Below, in pieces: positions 60,486-64,000 of a DNA stretch of 64,000 bases. Every line of letters starts with the position of its first letter. Within the stretch, counting starts at the first letter, position 1. The stretch is from Catalinimonas niigatensis. GTDB taxonomy: Bacteria; Bacteroidota; Bacteroidia; Cytophagales; Cyclobacteriaceae. The position numbers and the translations under genes were made by a program. Location of the stretch: assembly GCF_030506285.1 (NCBI RefSeq), contig NZ_CP119422.1, positions 6,435,501 to 6,499,500 of the forward strand. Direction: 5' to 3'. A model generated the notes under the pieces. It was not told where the DNA came from. It was given only the letters and a program-made list of their open reading frames with translations, and searched no databases.

Positions 60486-61949
60486 TTGACATCAGTAAGT
60501 AAAAAAGTGACAAAAGGCGTCGGTTGGGTTACCCTATCCACTGCTGGTAGTCAAGGTCTAAGGCTATTAGTTAAACTGGTTTTAGCAAGAGTACTCTTGC
60601 CTGAACACTACGGTTTGATTGGAATGGCGTATGTTTTTAACAGTTTGGTTAGCCTCATCAGTGAATTTGGAATGGGAGCAGCTCTGATTCAAAAAAAAGA
60701 AGAAGAGCTTACTAACTCTCATTTCAATACTGTTTTTTGGATAAATTCAGTAGTATCAGTAGTAGGATACTTGCTTATTGCATTTGCGCTATCCCCCTTG
60801 GCAGTATGGTTCTACGGTGAAGCGCTTCTTGCTGAGATCATACCAGTAATTGCTATATCCATCGTTATTGATTCATTATATCTTGTCCACCGATCCAAGT
60901 TGACACGTGAAATGAATTTTATGCCTCAGGCAATAATTGAGCTTTCTGCCATGGCAGTAGCAGGTACAATCGCTGTCTATATGGCTTTTAATGGTTATGG
61001 CGTTTGGTCATTAGCATTTAACGGGATTATTAATTCTGTCTTTTCTTTGGTAGGATATTATGGATATGTAAAGTGGAAGCCTCAATTAGAGATTAGTTTC
61101 TCTGCATTTAAAGAATTATTCAATTTTGGAGGCTTTATCTTGATTGAGAATATATTTTACTTTATTACTAATAATATTGATTATATTCTTATTGGAAAGT
61201 TAATAGGAAGTACTGCACTGGGAGCATATACGTTGGCTTTTATATTAACTGACACATTAAGAAAAAGAACAACTCAGACTTTTAGCAAAGTTCTATTTCC
61301 TGCATTTGCATCTTTTCAAGATGACAAAAAGAAAATAAAAAGATACTATTTAGGAATTGTAAGTATAGTCAGCTGCCTACTTATTCCTATCATGATGATT
61401 TTAATATTCTTTTCAGAACCTATTGTATTTATCGGTTTTGGTCTAGAATGGTCTGCTACTATAGTTCCTCTTCAATTGCTGTCGGTTGCTGTAATCATTG
61501 ATTCTGTCTTGGGTACTGTGTCACCTGTATTAAAAGGGATGGGACGTGCAGACTTGCTGGTCAAGGTAGGGGTGTTTACAACATTTGCAGTTGCCATACC
61601 AGGCATAAGCATAGGTGCCTATTATTTTGGAATAAATGGTGCAGCTGCCGCAGTGTTGTTATATAGATTGATCTCAAATAGTATTTACCAATATTATGTC
61701 CGCCTTTTACTTGATATATCTTTTACACAAATTTTACAAGCATTTTTAAAGCCCCTCATAGTTTCAGTTGTATTCATTTATCTATCAAAACTTATTTCCG
61801 ATATTTTTTCATTAGACATGCTTCTTAAAACGGGCTTAGGAATCAGTATTTTTCTTGTATTTTATATGATGTACATTATGTATTTTGAAAAGGAATTAGT
61901 TGTAAGGTTTATTTCTATACTGAAAAAAAATAAAAAAAATAATGATTAA
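60486..61949 (+). CDS. Oligosaccharide flippase, MOP superfamily (Wzx/TuaB type)
   Basis: 487 residues, 12-14 transmembrane helices, with the family N-terminus V-G-W-V-T-L-S-T-A-G-S-Q and L-L-P-E-H-Y-G-L-I-G-M-A. It should flip lipid-linked repeat units across the inner membrane. No ATG lies before the conserved start, so it uses TTG at 60486 (T-S-V-S-K-K); a later start would cut the first helix. It overlaps the next gene by 8 bp, implying coupling. Confidence 0.9.
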   Translation: MTSVSKKVTKGVGWVTLSTAGSQGLRLLVKLVLARVLLPEHYGLIGMAYVFNSLVSLISEFGMGAALIQKKEEELTNSHFNTVFWINSVVSVVGYLLIAFALSPLAVWFYGEALLAEIIPVIAISIVIDSLYLVHRSKLTREMNFMPQAIIELSAMAVAGTIAVYMAFNGYGVWSLAFNGIINSVFSLVGYYGYVKWKPQLEISFSAFKELFNFGGFILIENIFYFITNNIDYILIGKLIGSTALGAYTLAFILTDTLRKRTTQTFSKVLFPAFASFQDDKKKIKRYYLGIVSIVSCLLIPIMMILIFFSEPIVFIGFGLEWSATIVPLQLLSVAVIIDSVLGTVSPVLKGMGRADLLVKVGVFTTFAVAIPGISIGAYYFGINGAAAAVLLYRLISNSIYQYYVRLLLDISFTQILQAFLKPLIVSVVFIYLSKLISDIFSLDMLLKTGLGISIFLVFYMMYIMYFEKELVVRFISILKKNKKNND

Positions 61950-62922
61950 GGACTTAACTATAGGTTTAGTTAATTACAATACTAAGCAGCTCATTATTGA
62001 AGCTATCGATTCTGTTAAGGAAAATACCAAAGGGGTTTCTTATGATATTGTAGTTGTTGATAACGCTTCTAAAGATGGTTCACAGGAAGTTCTAAGCAAA
62101 TTACCAGGAATAAAATACATTCAAAATAAAAAAAATGTTGGCTTTCCTTCTGCGGTAAATCAAGCTATGAAGGTTGCTGATTCCCGATATTTTGTAGCTT
62201 TTAATTCCGATGCAAAATTAATAAATGATGCATTTACGATAATGATTGATTTTATGGATAAAACACCTAAATCAGGCATTAGTACAGCTCAACTATATTT
62301 TCCAGATGGTACACCACAGCGATCACATTTTGGTTTCATCTATCCTCATAAAAAAGCATTATCAGAAATTAGACCTAAGCTCAAAGCTTTAGCCAGCTTT
62401 TTTAAGTCTGGAGTGACTGTCAATGAAAAAAATGTATACATAGCGAAGAGTGTCCCAGAGGTTCCCCAGAAAGTGGATTGTCCTTTAGGAGCTTGTTTCA
62501 TGATCAAAAGAGAGTGTCTGGAAGAGGTAGGTTTGATGGATGAAAATATTTTTATTTATGCAGATGAAGTTGATTTTGCTTTTAGAGCAAAAAAAGCAGG
62601 TTGGAATCGCTATTTGATCCCTGAAGCTAAAGCGTTACACGAAAAAGCAGCGAGCACAGGAAAAAAGGTAAGTTTAATGTATACCATTCACACTCAGAGT
62701 AATTTCTATTATTCATACAAGCATTTTGGAATTAAGGGCTGGCTGGTAATTAAGTTAGGTTTTCTGATAGGAGGTTTATTGGCCCTGCTGTTGAGTTTTG
62801 TGAGCTATCTTTTTAGGAAAGGAGATTATAAGAATGATGTTCTTCAGTACAAAGAAGATTTTCAAGTAGCAATGAAACTTTTCTTTCTAAGAAAAAAAGT
62901 TTTGCCTCCTGATGCTATTTGA
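61942..62922 (+). CDS. Family 2 glycosyltransferase (rhamnosyltransferase-like)
   Basis: 326 residues: L-V-N-Y-N-T, V-V-D-N-A-S-K-D-G, N-V-G-F-P-S-A-V-N and F-N-S-D-A-K (the D-x-D-like site) mark a GT2 of the group that adds sugars to lipid-linked repeat units. A later D-E-V-D-F-A-F-R and a hydrophobic C-terminal segment (about 271-292) are typical. Donor unknown. Starts inside the flippase end by 8 bp. Confidence 0.9.
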   Translation: MIKDLTIGLVNYNTKQLIIEAIDSVKENTKGVSYDIVVVDNASKDGSQEVLSKLPGIKYIQNKKNVGFPSAVNQAMKVADSRYFVAFNSDAKLINDAFTIMIDFMDKTPKSGISTAQLYFPDGTPQRSHFGFIYPHKKALSEIRPKLKALASFFKSGVTVNEKNVYIAKSVPEVPQKVDCPLGACFMIKRECLEEVGLMDENIFIYADEVDFAFRAKKAGWNRYLIPEAKALHEKAASTGKKVSLMYTIHTQSNFYYSYKHFGIKGWLVIKLGFLIGGLLALLLSFVSYLFRKGDYKNDVLQYKEDFQVAMKLFFLRKKVLPPDAI

Positions 62923-63085
62923 TGGTTAACTATTATACCAAAAAAATTAGCAAAAAGTAAAGAGTAGATATTTAAATTTTCTATTCTGAACGCGAGAGCA
63001 TATTTACTGAGCACAGAATTGTAAGTGTGTGATCAGTAAAAAAATGTAAAGTTTAATTATAATAAAATATGATTTTTGCGATTGA

Positions 63086-63102
63086 CATATGCTCTGCATA
63101 TG
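63086..63102. repeat. Inverted repeat in the gap before the second glycosyltransferase
   Basis: CATATGC-TCT-GCATATG (63086-63102), perfect 7-bp arms around a 3-nt spacer, 84 bp upstream of the next ATG, in a 263-bp intergenic region inside the exopolysaccharide locus. It could be an operator; no T-run follows. Confidence 0.35.
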
Positions 63103-63185
63103 CACTTCCTTAGCCCAAGTCTGGCTGTTCTTAAATAAAAATTAACAAAAAATTTATCAGAGCTAGACTCAAAAACAAGTGATGC

Positions 63186-63998
63186 ATGGAAAAATTAGTC
63201 AGTGTAAATATTACTACTTTTAACCGAGTAAATTATCTAACCCGTTGCTTAGACTCTGTATTATCACAAACTTATGCTCATCTGGAGATAGTGGTCGTAG
63301 ACGATTGTTCTACGGATGGCACTTCTAAAGTGATGGAGCACTATACGCAACTGGATAGTAGAATTAAGTACATTAGACATGAGTTTAATCAGGGTAATGC
63401 TTATGCCCGAAATACAGCGTTACATAACTGTACAGGTTATTATGTCGCTTTTATGGATGATGATGATGCCTGGATAGATGATGAAAAAATTAGCAAGCAG
63501 GTACAGATTTTTGAAGATAATACTAACCCTCGCTTGGGAATCATCTGTAGTAGTGTAAAAATCATTGATCAATATGGAAAAGAACAAATCAAAATTGAAA
63601 AGCATCCTGATAATCTGGTTTCTCATATTCTGATACAGAATGGGATCATACATAATTCTACAGTGCTAACAAAAAGATCAATCATGGAGGATGTAGAAGG
63701 TTTTGATATTGATATGCCGAAAGGAATTGATGCTGAATTTTTTAGAGCAGTGATTGTAAAGCATAAATATGAAGTGTTGTTTATGCCGGATGTAACGACA
63801 GCATATTACATCCATGAAGGTGTACGCATGACAACCAACAATGAAAAATTTTTGTATAAATTATTTAAAGTAAATGCCAGAGTGATTAAAAAGTATTTTA
63901 AAGCATTTTTGGTTCACCCTAAGGCTTTATATTTCAGACTATATATAGTTGTAAGAAGCCTGTATAAATTTATGATTTACTATCGTTTACAAAAATAA
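63186..63998 (+). CDS. Family 2 glycosyltransferase (GT-A fold)
   Basis: 270 residues: V-N-I-T-T-F-N-R, V-V-D-D-C-S-T-D-G-T, N-A-Y-A-R-N-T-A and the metal-binding M-D-D-D-D-A-W-I-D are classic GT2 motifs. Complete, with its stop codon two bases before the window edge. The preceding 263-bp gap suggests it may have its own promoter, but the common function implies the same exopolysaccharide locus. Donor and acceptor unknown. Confidence 0.92.
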   Translation: MEKLVSVNITTFNRVNYLTRCLDSVLSQTYAHLEIVVVDDCSTDGTSKVMEHYTQLDSRIKYIRHEFNQGNAYARNTALHNCTGYYVAFMDDDDAWIDDEKISKQVQIFEDNTNPRLGIICSSVKIIDQYGKEQIKIEKHPDNLVSHILIQNGIIHNSTVLTKRSIMEDVEGFDIDMPKGIDAEFFRAVIVKHKYEVLFMPDVTTAYYIHEGVRMTTNNEKFLYKLFKVNARVIKKYFKAFLVHPKALYFRLYIVVRSLYKFMIYYRLQK

Positions 63999-64000
63999 AA

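Noticed and set aside
1-64000. CRISPR arrays, tRNA/rRNA genes and insertion sequences
   Set aside because: I saw no regularly spaced repeats, no tRNA cloverleaf with CCA-adjacent arms, no rRNA signature and no transposase or terminal inverted repeats.

Overview
The window reads as chromosome of a free-living member of the phylum Bacteroidota, most likely order Cytophagales. The evidence is the gene content: an IPExxxVDY protein beside acpP, the block parA-parB-DUF5683-dapB-lepB, a sulfite reductase with a HEPN tail, TamB, GIN-domain and DUF4136 proteins, and Bacteroidota-type -33/-7 promoters (TTTG...TAnnTTTG) with few Shine-Dalgarno sequences. The DNA is AT-rich and densely coded on both strands. 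I see no rRNA, tRNA, CRISPR array, insertion sequence, integrase or phage module. Genus and species cannot be named from this alone.

Left part (1-9.1 kb): the 5' end of acpP, IPExxxVDY-pyk, pncB, a coiled-coil lipoprotein, a 62-residue small protein, a secreted VWA protein, a Bcp peroxiredoxin, a NeuD-type acetyltransferase, a nucleoside phosphorylase and thioredoxin. From 9.1 to 14.5 kb lies a sulfur-assimilation block: a structured leader with an intrinsic terminator, sulfite reductase, the siroheme methyltransferase CobA overlapping it, then an opposite-strand sulfhydrylase and OsmC protein, and a rhodanese.

Middle (14.5-48.5 kb): giant TamB divergent from tsaD, a TerB-like protein, smpB, an HNH protein, a surface-type lipoprotein, sucC, a LolD-type ATPase, a second Bcp, and an NtrC-type two-component pair with a good promoter. 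Next comes an operon of EamA transporter, tgt, lptG and EamA transporter; then a GIN-domain protein, topA, a sixA-holin-VTT operon, a DUF4136 lipoprotein, a 645-bp gap, a membrane-anchored coiled-coil protein, two methyltransferases, apaG, ung and lepB-dapB-DUF5683-parB-parA.

Right part (48.5-64 kb): a GNAT-like protein, a PfkB kinase, a two-gene ergothioneine-type unit (egtB-egtD), hemB and purL. From about 57 kb an exopolysaccharide locus begins with its own promoter: Wza-type export lipoprotein, Wzc-type co-polymerase/ATPase, Wzx-type flippase and two family-2 glycosyltransferases. It runs toward, and probably beyond, the right edge.

Most of the window is ordinary core genome. The items most worth checking are the candidate attenuator RNA in front of sulfite reductase (stems, a 16-bp palindrome, a terminator 29 nt before the start codon, and a 15-nt exact repeat shared with the coding region), the reductase-HEPN fusion, a tRNA-guanine transglycosylase lacking its zinc cysteines, the minimal egtB-egtD pair, and the divergent Wzc. 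Nothing here is clearly a previously undescribed defence or mobile system.
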